A stretch of DNA of 17,384 nt from Actinomycetes bacterium (lineage in GTDB: Bacteria > Actinomycetota > Actinomycetes > Propionibacteriales > Propionibacteriaceae), in contig JAEZHJ010000194.1 of assembly GCA_023436925.1 (NCBI GenBank), positions 1-17,384 on the forward strand. Direction: 5' to 3'. Shown one piece after another: positions 6,127 through 12,698 of the stretch. A program made the position numbers and the translations under genes. Below the pieces are notes generated by a model, which worked only from the letters and a program-made list of their open reading frames with translations, did not search any database and was not told the origin of the DNA. The number at the start of each line of letters is the position of its first letter. Position 1 is the stretch's first letter.

Positions 6127-7527
6127 ATGGCCCGGGTGGTCGGGGTCGATTCGTCGACCCAGAGCTGCAAGGTTGTCGTGCGGGACTCTGAAACCGGACA
6201 GCTGCTGGCCAGCGGCCGGGCCTCCCATCCCGACGGCACCGCCGTCGACCCGCAGCACTGGTGGACGGCCCTGCAGGACGCGTTGGCGCAGGCCGGTGGC
6301 CTGGCCGACGTCGAGGCGGTGTCGATCGGCGGCCAGCAGCACGGCATGGTCGCCCTGGACGATCAGGGCCGGGTGATCCGCGACGCGTTGCTGTGGAACG
6401 ACACCCGTTCCGCCGGCGCCGCCCGGGACCTGATCGACGAGCTGGGGGCGGACGAACTGGTGCGACGGACGGGGTTGGTCCCGGTCGCGTCCTTCACCGC
6501 CACCAAGCTGCGTTGGTTGCGTGATGCCGAGCCTCAGAACGCCGCCCGGGTGGCAGCCGTCGCGCTGCCGCACGACTGGCTGACCTGGCGGCTGCGTGGC
6601 TACGGGCCGGCGGGGGAGTCCGAGCTCGGGCCCGACCTGTCCGAGCTGGTCACCGACCGCTCCGACGCCTCCGGCACCGCCTACTGGTCGCCGGCGACGG
6701 GCGAGTACGACACCGACCTGCTGAAGCGGGCGCTGGGCCACGAGGCGATCCTGCCGCGGGTCCTCGGCCCGTCCGAGTCGGTCCCCGGGCCCGGCTTCCT
6801 GGTCGGGCCGGGTGCCGGCGACAATGCCGCGGCCGCGCTCGGGCTGGACGCTCGGCCGGGCGACGTGGTGGTCTCGATCGGTACTTCCGGCACCGTGTTC
6901 GCCGCGACCGACGCCCCGGTCAGCGACCCGACCGGGACCGTGGCCGGCTTCGCCGACGCCACCGGCGGCTTCCTGCCGCTGGTCGCCACGCTGAACGCCG
7001 CCCGGGTGGTCAGCTCCTTCGCCGGGCTGCTCGGCGTCGACTTCGACGAACTGGGCAGGCTGGCCCTGGCCGCCCCGCCCGGGTGCGGCGGTGCCGTCCT
7101 GGTGCCGTACTTCGAGGGTGAGCGGACGCCCAACCTGCCGGACGCGACCGCCTCGCTGCTCGGGCTGACGCTGAAGACCACGACCCGGGAGAACCTCGCC
7201 CGGGCCAGCATCGAGGGCATGCTGTGCGGCCTGTCCGCAGGGCTGGACGCGATCCGCGTCCTCGGCGTGGCGGCGAACCGGATCCTGCTGATCGGGGGCG
7301 CGGCGGCGAACCCGGCGGTCCAGGCGATCGCGGCCCAGGTCTTCGACCTGCCGGTGTTCGTCCCGCAGCCCGGCGAGTACGTCGCAGACGGTGCCGCCCG
7401 CCAGGCCGCCTGGGTCCTGACCGGGCAGCGTCCGCAGTGGCCGGTCGACCTGGTCGCCTCTCCCGAGCCGGACCCGCGCCCGGAGATCCGCACGCAGTAC
7501 GAGGCTGCCGCGGCGAGCTACCGGTAG
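6127..7527 (+). CDS. xylB: Xylulokinase
   Basis: FGGY-family kinase that phosphorylates D-xylulose to xylulose 5-phosphate, the entry point to the pentose phosphate pathway; cytoplasmic. About 466 aa. Landmarks are GVDSSTQS near the N-terminus (ATP/phosphate loop), GGQQHGM for sugar binding, LWNDTRS, the catalytic Asp at about residue 232 in GAGDNAAAALG, and SIGTSGTVFA in the second domain. The ATG at 6127 is preferred because GGAGG (6115-6119) is 7 nt upstream; another in-frame ATG at 6121 directly abuts the Shine-Dalgarno sequence and is less likely. The gene begins about 16 nt after the xylA stop, so the two are probably co-transcribed. Only 7 bp separate its stop from the convergent carboxylase gene, with no visible terminator between them. 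Confidence 0.95.
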   Translation: MARVVGVDSSTQSCKVVVRDSETGQLLASGRASHPDGTAVDPQHWWTALQDALAQAGGLADVEAVSIGGQQHGMVALDDQGRVIRDALLWNDTRSAGAARDLIDELGADELVRRTGLVPVASFTATKLRWLRDAEPQNAARVAAVALPHDWLTWRLRGYGPAGESELGPDLSELVTDRSDASGTAYWSPATGEYDTDLLKRALGHEAILPRVLGPSESVPGPGFLVGPGAGDNAAAALGLDARPGDVVVSIGTSGTVFAATDAPVSDPTGTVAGFADATGGFLPLVATLNAARVVSSFAGLLGVDFDELGRLALAAPPGCGGAVLVPYFEGERTPNLPDATASLLGLTLKTTTRENLARASIEGMLCGLSAGLDAIRVLGVAANRILLIGGAAANPAVQAIAAQVFDLPVFVPQPGEYVADGAARQAAWVLTGQRPQWPVDLVASPEPDPRPEIRTQYEAAAASYR

Positions 7528-7534
7528 GGAAGCC

Positions 7535-9292
7535 CTAGTCGGCGATCTCGCACAGCACCTGCCCACTGGTGACCGAGTCGCCGGGCTGCGCCTGCAGCCT
7601 GGCGACCACACCGGAGCGGTGGGCGTTGATCGGCTGCTCCATCTTCATCGCCTCCAGCACGACCACGAGGTCGCCCTCGTTGACCCGGTCGCCCTCCAGC
7701 ACCGCCACCTTCACGACCGTGCCCTGCATCGGGGCGGCCAGTTCGTTGGTCGCCGGGGCCTTCGTCCTGGCGTCGCCGGTGCTGCGCCGGGTGGGGCGCT
7801 TCGGGGCGCTCGCCCTGGCCACCGGCGCGCTCAGCGCGGCGGGCAGCCGGACCTCGATCCGCCGCCCGTCGACCTCGACCACATAGCTGGCCCGCGGTTC
7901 GTCCTCACTCTCGCCGAGGGTGCCGGTGTAGGCCTCGATCGGCGCGGTGAACTCGGTCTCGATCCAGCGGGTGTGGACGCCGAACCGGCCGTCCGCGGCG
8001 ACGAAGGCCGGCTCCTGCAGCACCGCGCGGTGGAAGGGCAGCACCGAGGGCATGCCTTCCAGCACCGTCTCGGCCAGCGCCCGCCGGGCCCGTTCGATGG
8101 CCTGGGTGCGGGTCGCCCCGGTGACGACCAGCTTGGCGACCAGGGAGTCGAAGGCGCCCGGGACCGCCATCCCCGGCAGGTAGCCGGAGTCCACCCGTAC
8201 CCCGGGGCCGGTCGGCGGCTGCCAGGCGGTCAGCGTGCCGGGAGCGGGCAGGAAGCTGCGGGCGGCGTCCTCGGCGTTGATCCGGAACTCGATCGAGTGG
8301 CCGCGGACCGGCGGGTCGTCGTAGCCCAGCGGCTCGCCGTCGGCGATCCGGAACATCTCCCGCACCAGGTCGATCCCGGTGACCTCCTCCGAGACCGGGT
8401 GCTCGACCTGGAGGCGGGTGTTCACCTCGAGGAAGGAGATCGTGCCGTCCTGGCCGACCAGGAACTCGCACGTGCCGGCGCCGGTGTAGCCGGCCGCCTT
8501 CAGGATCGCCTTGGAGGCCGAGTAGAGCCGGTCGACCTGGTCGGGGGTGAGGAAGGGTGCCGGGGCCTCTTCCACCAGCTTCTGGTGGCGGCGCTGCAGC
8601 GAACAGTCCCGGGTGGAGACCACCACGACCTTGCCGTGGGCGTCGGCCAGGCACTGGGTCTCGACGTGGCGGGGCCGGTCCAGGTAGCGCTCCACGAAGC
8701 ACTCGCCGCGGCCGAAGGCGGTGACTGCCTCCCGGGTCGCGGACTCGAACAGCTCGGGCACCTCGGCCAGCGTCCGGGCCACCTTCAGGCCGCGACCGCC
8801 GCCGCCGAAGGCCGCCTTGATGGCGATCGGCAGGCCGTGTTCGGTGGCGAAGGCCACCACCTCCTCTGCCGAGGCCACCGGGTCGGGCGTGCCGGGGACC
8901 AGCGGTGCCCCCACCTGCTGGGCGAGGTGGCGGGCCCGGACCTTGTCCCCGAGGGCCTCGATCGCCTCGGGCGGCGGTCCGATCCAGGTCAGGCCGGCGG
9001 CCAGGACGGCGCGGGCGAAGCCGGCGTTCTCGGCCAGGAAGCCGTAGCCGGGGTGGACGGCGTCCGCCCCACTGCGGGCGGCGACCGCCAGCAGCTTGTC
9101 GATGTCGAGGTAGGTGTCGGCCGGGGTCAGCCCGTTCAGCGCGAAGGCCTCGTCGGCCAGCCGGACGAACAGCGAGTCGGCGTCGGGGTCGGCGTACACA
9201 GCGACGCTGCCCAGGCCCGCGTCCCTGGCCGCCCGGATCACCCGGACTGCGATCTCACCCCGGTTGGCCACCAGCACCTTGGTGATCGGCAT
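7535..9292 (-). CDS. Acyl-CoA carboxylase alpha subunit (biotin carboxylase plus biotin carrier domain)
   Basis: Carboxylates its own biotin using ATP and bicarbonate, for transfer to acetyl-, propionyl- or another acyl-CoA by a separate carboxyltransferase subunit. The 585 aa length is typical of actinobacterial AccA/PccA alpha chains. The biotin carboxylase domain spans about 1-450: VLVANRGEIAVRV at the N-terminus, a glycine-rich ATP-grasp loop (KAAFGGGGRGLK) and RLQVEHPVSEEVTG. An Ala/Pro/Thr-rich linker leads to a C-terminal biotinyl domain with EAMKMEQPI, in which Lys550 is the biotinylation site. ATG 9292 follows an AAGGGAG sequence. No beta (carboxyltransferase) subunit is present in the window, so the acyl-CoA substrate cannot be assigned. 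The gene lies 93 bp downstream of a YcsF-like gene on the same strand. Confidence 0.94.
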   Translation of the reverse strand: MPITKVLVANRGEIAVRVIRAARDAGLGSVAVYADPDADSLFVRLADEAFALNGLTPADTYLDIDKLLAVAARSGADAVHPGYGFLAENAGFARAVLAAGLTWIGPPPEAIEALGDKVRARHLAQQVGAPLVPGTPDPVASAEEVVAFATEHGLPIAIKAAFGGGGRGLKVARTLAEVPELFESATREAVTAFGRGECFVERYLDRPRHVETQCLADAHGKVVVVSTRDCSLQRRHQKLVEEAPAPFLTPDQVDRLYSASKAILKAAGYTGAGTCEFLVGQDGTISFLEVNTRLQVEHPVSEEVTGIDLVREMFRIADGEPLGYDDPPVRGHSIEFRINAEDAARSFLPAPGTLTAWQPPTGPGVRVDSGYLPGMAVPGAFDSLVAKLVVTGATRTQAIERARRALAETVLEGMPSVLPFHRAVLQEPAFVAADGRFGVHTRWIETEFTAPIEAYTGTLGESEDEPRASYVVEVDGRRIEVRLPAALSAPVARASAPKRPTRRSTGDARTKAPATNELAAPMQGTVVKVAVLEGDRVNEGDLVVVLEAMKMEQPINAHRSGVVARLQAQPGDSVTSGQVLCEIAD

Positions 9293-9385
9293 CGGCTCCC
9301 TTTCTGTCGACCAGGCACCGCTGCTGCGGCACCAGCGCAGTGTAGGACGAGCGCTGCTGCAAGCCAGGAGCGTCCGACCCGGGAG
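9293..9385. other. Spacer between the YcsF-like and carboxylase genes
   Basis: 93 bp on the minus-strand path from the YcsF-like gene to the carboxylase. A -10-like TACACT is present on the minus strand near 9340-9345, but without a good -35, so the carboxylase may have its own promoter. No terminator-like stem with more than 6 bp is seen. Nothing else recognised. Confidence 0.25.
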
Positions 9386-10135
9386 TCAGCCCGCGCGCCG
9401 GCAGATCCGCGAGGCCTCCGCCTCGGCCTCCGCGGCCGCCGTGCTGGCGATCTGGTGGCCGGCGGCAGTCAGTGCCCGGTGGACGGCCAGGACGGTCGCC
9501 CGCTCGGCGGCGGTGCCGCTGGGCAGCCAGATCGTGTCGATGCCGCCGGCCGCGACCGCCTCGACCGCCCGCTCGGCGATCTCGGCGGGGGAGGGGCCGG
9601 CCGCCCGCAGCCCGCTGCCGCGGGCCACCGGCTGGTGTGGCCGGTACTCCACCGCGGTGGCCAGGCCGTGCCGCTCGGCGGTGGCGAGCAGCCGGGACCC
9701 GGCCTGCCCCACCACGGTCAGGGAGTCATCGAAATCGAGCACGGCGTTGACGATCGCCCAGGCGTGGCACCGGTCGGTGAGGGCCGCCTCGCCCAGCGCC
9801 CCCGCGGCCCGGACGAATTGCAGCCGGCCGCCCTCGCTGACCACCAGCGAGTCGAGTCCGCCGAGCTGGAAGAGGAGTTCGGCGGCCAGGTCGTCATCGT
9901 GGTAGTCGATGAACCGCTCGCCGCCCGAGGCGGGGTCGCGATAGCCCAGCGCCGCGCCCAGCGGCAACGACCGGGTGGTCGCCTCCGCGACCGCGAGCAA
10001 CATCGAGCGGGGCACGCCCGCGTGCCCGCCGCACGGAATCGATACTTCGCTGACCAGGGGCCATACCTCCCGTTCGGCCTCCAGCCAGACATCGTCGTAC
10101 CTCTTGCCGAGATCGCACGCCAGTCCAACACGCAC
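9386..10135 (-). CDS. Divergent LamB/YcsF (PxpA-like) family protein
   Basis: A 249 aa protein recognisable as a distant LamB/YcsF homologue, the family of 5-oxoprolinase subunit A (PxpA). Matching features are CDLGKRYDD at the N-terminus (family ADLGEGFG), SIPCGGHAG at 32-40 (family NIACGFHAGD), GAALGYRD at 60-67 (family GAHPGYPD), LLFQLGGLDSL, and VRAAGALGEA at 108-117 (family VKPHGALYN). Several strongly conserved charged residues are missing: the His of HPGY, the Lys/His of KPHG and the Asp of HAGD. The catalytic function is therefore doubtful or changed. Genes for PxpB and PxpC, the partners of a true 5-oxoprolinase, are absent. The start is a GTG at 10135. It precedes a biotin carboxylase gene by 93 bp, an association also seen for true ycsF genes. 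Family call moderately sure; function unknown. Confidence 0.7.
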   Translation of the reverse strand: MRVGLACDLGKRYDDVWLEAEREVWPLVSEVSIPCGGHAGVPRSMLLAVAEATTRSLPLGAALGYRDPASGGERFIDYHDDDLAAELLFQLGGLDSLVVSEGGRLQFVRAAGALGEAALTDRCHAWAIVNAVLDFDDSLTVVGQAGSRLLATAERHGLATAVEYRPHQPVARGSGLRAAGPSPAEIAERAVEAVAAGGIDTIWLPSGTAAERATVLAVHRALTAAGHQIASTAAAEAEAEASRICRRAG

Positions 10136-10236
10136 GTCACCGCCACCCCCGTCCCCACTGCGCCCTACCGTAGCGCCTTCCGGTGCGGCCGGGCGGGCAT
10201 CTGCCCAGCCTTCGACGACGGTGCAATGCTGGAAGG
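10136..10236. other. Divergent intergenic region between the YcsF-like gene and corA
   Basis: About 100 bp that must hold the promoters of both genes. TGCAAT at 10222-10227 could be a -10 for a leaderless corA transcript beginning near the GTG at 10237, but no good -35 is visible. I see no convincing operator or RNA structure. Confidence 0.3.
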
Positions 10237-11238
10237 GTGAGCGCTGTATACGGCCGGGCCTGGCGCGACGGACGGCTGGAGCGGGAGGACTTCCCGCTCG
10301 CCGAGCTGAGCGACCTGCTGGCCGATCCCGGCCTGCTGGTCTGGCTGCACCTCGACCGCCCCGAGCCGGAGAAGCTGGAGCGGCTGGCCGAGGAGTTGAG
10401 CCTCGACCCGCACGCGGTGGAGGACGCCCTGGCGCCCGACGAGCGTGCGAAGGCGACCCGGCACGGCACCCACACCTTCATCACCTGTTACCTGACCCGC
10501 CTTGAGGTCGACGAGTCGGGAACCATGCAACTGCGGACGCCCCGGATCTCTGCCTTCCTGCTGCCGCAGGCGTTGATCACGGTCGGGACCGCCGGGGTCG
10601 AGGTCGGTCCGTTCATCGACCGGTGGGAGGGGGACGACCTGCTGCGGCTCGGGGTTGGAGCGCTGCTCCACGGCCTGCTCGACACCGTGGTGGACGGACA
10701 CTTCGAGGCGATCCAGGAACTCGACGACGCCGCCGAGGACCTGGAGGACCTGCTCTTCGCCGAGTCGGTACCGCACGACTCGCGCCGGAACCGCAGGATC
10801 CAGCAGCGGATCTACGGGGTGCGCAAGGCGCTGGTCCAGTTGCGCCGCAAGGTCCTGCCGATGCGCGAGGTGGTGAGCGCTGTGATGCGCGCCCGGACCG
10901 CGGACGAGCACTCCCATCGCGAACTGGACGGCTACTTCGACGACCTCTACGACCACGTGATCCGGGCGGCGGAGTGGAGTGAGTCCCTGCGGGAGGTGGT
11001 GGGCAACGCCTTCGAGACCAACCTGTCGCTGCAGGACGCCCGACTCAACGACATCATGAAGAAGCTGGCCGGCTGGGGCGCGATCATCGCGATTCCGACC
11101 GCTGTGACGAGCTGGTACGGCCAGAACGTGCCGTACCCCGGTTTCGGTGCCGGCTGGGGGGTGGCGGTGAGTGCCGCCCTGATCATCGTCGGCGCCGTCG
11201 GGCTGTATGTGCTGTTCCGGCGCGTCGACTGGTTGTGA
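10237..11238 (+). CDS. corA: CorA-family divalent metal ion transporter
   Basis: Inner-membrane Mg2+ (or Co2+/Ni2+) channel, a homopentamer with a large cytoplasmic funnel. The 333 aa length is normal. The N-terminal domain is acidic and mixed alpha/beta; long helices follow (about 160-265, for example LDDAAEDLEDLLF), then two C-terminal membrane helices at about 277-292 and 308-327. The signature loop after the first helix is YGQN (294-297) followed by VPYPG, where classical CorA has YGMN. The basic C-terminal end RRVDWL follows the second helix. GTG 10237 is preferred: GGAAGG touches it, and the protein then begins as homologues do; an in-frame GTG at 10183 would add 18 residues rich in Arg/Gly. 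It is divergent from the YcsF-like gene. Ion specificity cannot be read from the sequence. Confidence 0.85.
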   Translation: MSAVYGRAWRDGRLEREDFPLAELSDLLADPGLLVWLHLDRPEPEKLERLAEELSLDPHAVEDALAPDERAKATRHGTHTFITCYLTRLEVDESGTMQLRTPRISAFLLPQALITVGTAGVEVGPFIDRWEGDDLLRLGVGALLHGLLDTVVDGHFEAIQELDDAAEDLEDLLFAESVPHDSRRNRRIQQRIYGVRKALVQLRRKVLPMREVVSAVMRARTADEHSHRELDGYFDDLYDHVIRAAEWSESLREVVGNAFETNLSLQDARLNDIMKKLAGWGAIIAIPTAVTSWYGQNVPYPGFGAGWGVAVSAALIIVGAVGLYVLFRRVDWL

Positions 11239-11248
11239 GGGTTCACAA
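11233..11248. promoter_or_regulatory. Inverted repeat TTGTGA-N4-TCACAA at the end of corA
   Basis: Perfect 6-bp arms TTGTGA (11233-11238) and TCACAA (11243-11248), separated by 4 nt. The left arm includes the corA stop codon. It is the first of three inverted repeats made of TGTGA/TCACA words within 75 bp upstream of the sugar-binding-protein gene, so it is more likely a regulator site than a terminator (stem short, no T run). Confidence 0.4.
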
Positions 11249-11263
11249 AGCGCCATACAAACT

Positions 11264-11278
11264 CACATGCGATATGTG
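11264..11278. promoter_or_regulatory. Inverted repeat CACAT-N5-ATGTG upstream of the sugar importer
   Basis: Perfect 5-bp arms CACAT (11264-11268) and ATGTG (11274-11278) with a 5-nt spacer. It shares the (T)CACAT/ATGTG(A) words with the repeat at 11284-11305, suggesting two sites for one dimeric regulator. The regulator is not identified. Confidence 0.45.
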
Positions 11279-11283
11279 GGCGC

Positions 11284-11305
11284 TCACATTGTTGTAGGAA
11301 TGTGA
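11284..11305. promoter_or_regulatory. Inverted repeat TCACATT-N8-AATGTGA upstream of the sugar importer
   Basis: Perfect 7-bp arms at 11284-11290 and 11299-11305 with an 8-nt spacer, the most regular operator-like element in the region. Its half-sites point the opposite way from the CRP consensus (TGTGA-N6-TCACA), so it is not a standard CRP site. It lies 130 bp before the ATG of the binding-protein gene, within the probable promoter region. Sequence symmetry is direct; function is inferred. Confidence 0.5.
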
Positions 11306-11434
11306 TCCTGCCGTGATCCAAAACCCGGCTGCGACCCGTAGAGTCAGCGCTGCTGAAAGGCCACCGGCGGGTGCCGGATGAGTCCTGTCGCGGGACTCGA
11401 GGCTTTGTCTCTCAGTGACGAGAAGGAGTGCACG
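11306..11434 (+). promoter_or_regulatory. Probable 5' leader of the sugar importer operon
   Basis: Non-coding stretch before the binding-protein gene. A weak -10-like TAGAGT lies at 11339-11344 without a good -35. A hairpin GAGTCC/GGACTC (11380-11385 with 11393-11398, 7-nt loop) lies about 36 nt before the ATG, preceded by a shorter GC stem around 11364-11377. A strong Shine-Dalgarno sequence AGAAGGAG occupies 11421-11428. An upstream ATG at 11378 is in frame, but it lacks a ribosome site and would disrupt the signal peptide. Confidence 0.4.
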
Positions 11435-12607
11435 ATGCGACGAATCGGACTTGCGATCGCCTCTTTGGCGGCCGCACTTGCGCTGACCGCCTGTGGCGGC
11501 GGCGGGGCCGGCGCCCCCTCATCAGCCCCCGCGCCCGGGGGCGAGACCACCGGCGCGACCCAGGCCCCGGCGGACGTGCTGGTCGGTGTGGCGATGCCCA
11601 CCCAGACCTCCGAGCGCTGGATCGCCGACGGCGAGGCCGTGAAGGCCGGGCTGGAGAAGGCCGGTTACAAGGTCGACCTGCAGTACGCCAATGACGACAT
11701 CCCGACCCAGACCCAGCAGGTCGACGCGATGATCACCGCGGGCGCCAAGGTGCTCATCATCGCCGCGATCGACGGCACCGCCCTGACCAGCCAGCTGCAG
11801 GCCGCAGCCGACAAGGGCATCAAGGTCATCGCCTACGACCGGCTGATCCGCGACAGCGGGAACGTCGACTTCTACGTGACCTTCGACAACTACGCCGTCG
11901 GCGTGGCCCAGGCCACCGCCCTGCTGGCCGGCATGGAGATCACCGACCGTGACGGCAAGGCCACCGGATCTGCCGAAAAGGGCCAGGAGATCGAGCTGTT
12001 CGCCGGTTCGCTGGACGACAACAACGCCCACCTGTTCTGGAAGGGTGCCATCGACACCCTGCAGCCCTTCTTCGATGACGGCACCCTGGTCGTGAAGTCC
12101 GGCCAGACCGATATCGAGAAGGCCGCCATCCTGCGGTGGCAGCAGGAGACCGCGCAGAAGCGCATGGAGGACCTGCTGACCTCCACCTACGGCGGCACCG
12201 GCAAGGGCCTCAAGGGCGTCCTCGCCCCGTACGACGGCCTGTCCCGCGGCATCATCACCGCGCTGCAGGGTGTCGGCATGGGCCCGACCATCGACAAGGG
12301 CCTGCCGATCGTGACCGGCCAGGACGCCGAGATCGCCTCGGTCAAGCTCATCGCCGACGGCGTGCAGAGCTCGACCATCTTCAAGGACACCCGCAACCTG
12401 GCCGAGCAGGCCGTGGTCGCCACCCAGGCCTTCCTGAGCGGCGCCACCCCGGAGGCCAACAACACCGAGACCTACGACAACGGTGTGAAGGTTGTGCCGT
12501 CCTACCTGCTCCCGGTTGTCACTGTCTACAGCGACAACATCCAGAAGGAACTGGTCGACACCGGCTACTGGACTGCTGACGAAGTCAAGTCCGGCGTCGC
12601 AAGCTAG
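11435..12607 (+). CDS. chvE: Sugar ABC transporter substrate-binding lipoprotein (ChvE/multiple-monosaccharide type)
   Basis: Extracytoplasmic sugar-binding lipoprotein that delivers monosaccharides to the importer encoded downstream. 390 aa, starting at ATG 11435 with AGAAGGAG 6 nt upstream. A lipoprotein signal peptide is clear: MRR, a hydrophobic core and lipobox LTAC with Cys20, then a Gly/Ala/Ser/Pro-rich linker. The mature part is a type I periplasmic-binding fold: VLVGVAMPTQTSERW, QQVDAMITAGAKVLIIAAIDGT, IKVIAYDRLI, YVTFDNYAVGVAQA, and IVTGQDAEIASVKLI, which resemble ChvE and its relatives more than E. coli XylF. Likely ligands are xylose, glucose, arabinose or galactose. First gene of an importer operon, with a strong intercistronic hairpin after its stop. 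Proximity to xylAB suggests xylose, but that is inference. Confidence 0.93.
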   Translation: MRRIGLAIASLAAALALTACGGGGAGAPSSAPAPGGETTGATQAPADVLVGVAMPTQTSERWIADGEAVKAGLEKAGYKVDLQYANDDIPTQTQQVDAMITAGAKVLIIAAIDGTALTSQLQAAADKGIKVIAYDRLIRDSGNVDFYVTFDNYAVGVAQATALLAGMEITDRDGKATGSAEKGQEIELFAGSLDDNNAHLFWKGAIDTLQPFFDDGTLVVKSGQTDIEKAAILRWQQETAQKRMEDLLTSTYGGTGKGLKGVLAPYDGLSRGIITALQGVGMGPTIDKGLPIVTGQDAEIASVKLIADGVQSSTIFKDTRNLAEQAVVATQAFLSGATPEANNTETYDNGVKVVPSYLLPVVTVYSDNIQKELVDTGYWTADEVKSGVAS

Positions 12608-12625
12608 TCACCTCGCACGGTGACC

Positions 12626-12658
12626 GGGTGGGTCCGTCCGCACTGGACGGACCCACTC
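12626..12658 (+). terminator. Strong intercistronic hairpin after the binding-protein gene
   Basis: A perfect 12-bp GC-rich stem (12628-12639 with 12645-12656) and 5-nt loop, extendable to 14 bp with one G-U pair. It lies 20 nt after the chvE stop and 40 nt before mmsA. No T run follows, so it probably acts as a partial terminator or 3' stabiliser that keeps the binding-protein mRNA in excess over the ATPase and permease, as is known for other binding-protein operons. Confidence 0.65.
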
Positions 12659-12698
12659 CGGCACCTGTCGCGGCACAGCGGTTCCAGCAGGGAGGGAC

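Noticed and set aside
5875..7611. 578-codon minus-strand open frame opposite xylB
   Set aside because: No domain, Arg/Gln/Gly-rich; the xylulokinase motifs on the plus strand explain the region.
7619..10240. 873-codon plus-strand open frame opposite the carboxylase and YcsF-like genes
   Set aside because: Low-complexity Gly/Arg/Gln/His composition and no recognisable domains; it spans two real genes and their spacer on the other strand.
11284..11305. CRP/cAMP-type operator
   Set aside because: The half-sites are TCACA...TGTGA, the reverse of the TGTGA-N6-TCACA consensus, with a different spacing; kept as an unidentified operator instead.
11378..11434. Earlier in-frame ATG for the sugar-binding protein
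   Set aside because: It has no ribosome site and would place 19 polar residues before the lipoprotein signal peptide, whereas ATG 11435 has a strong Shine-Dalgarno sequence and a normal signal peptide.
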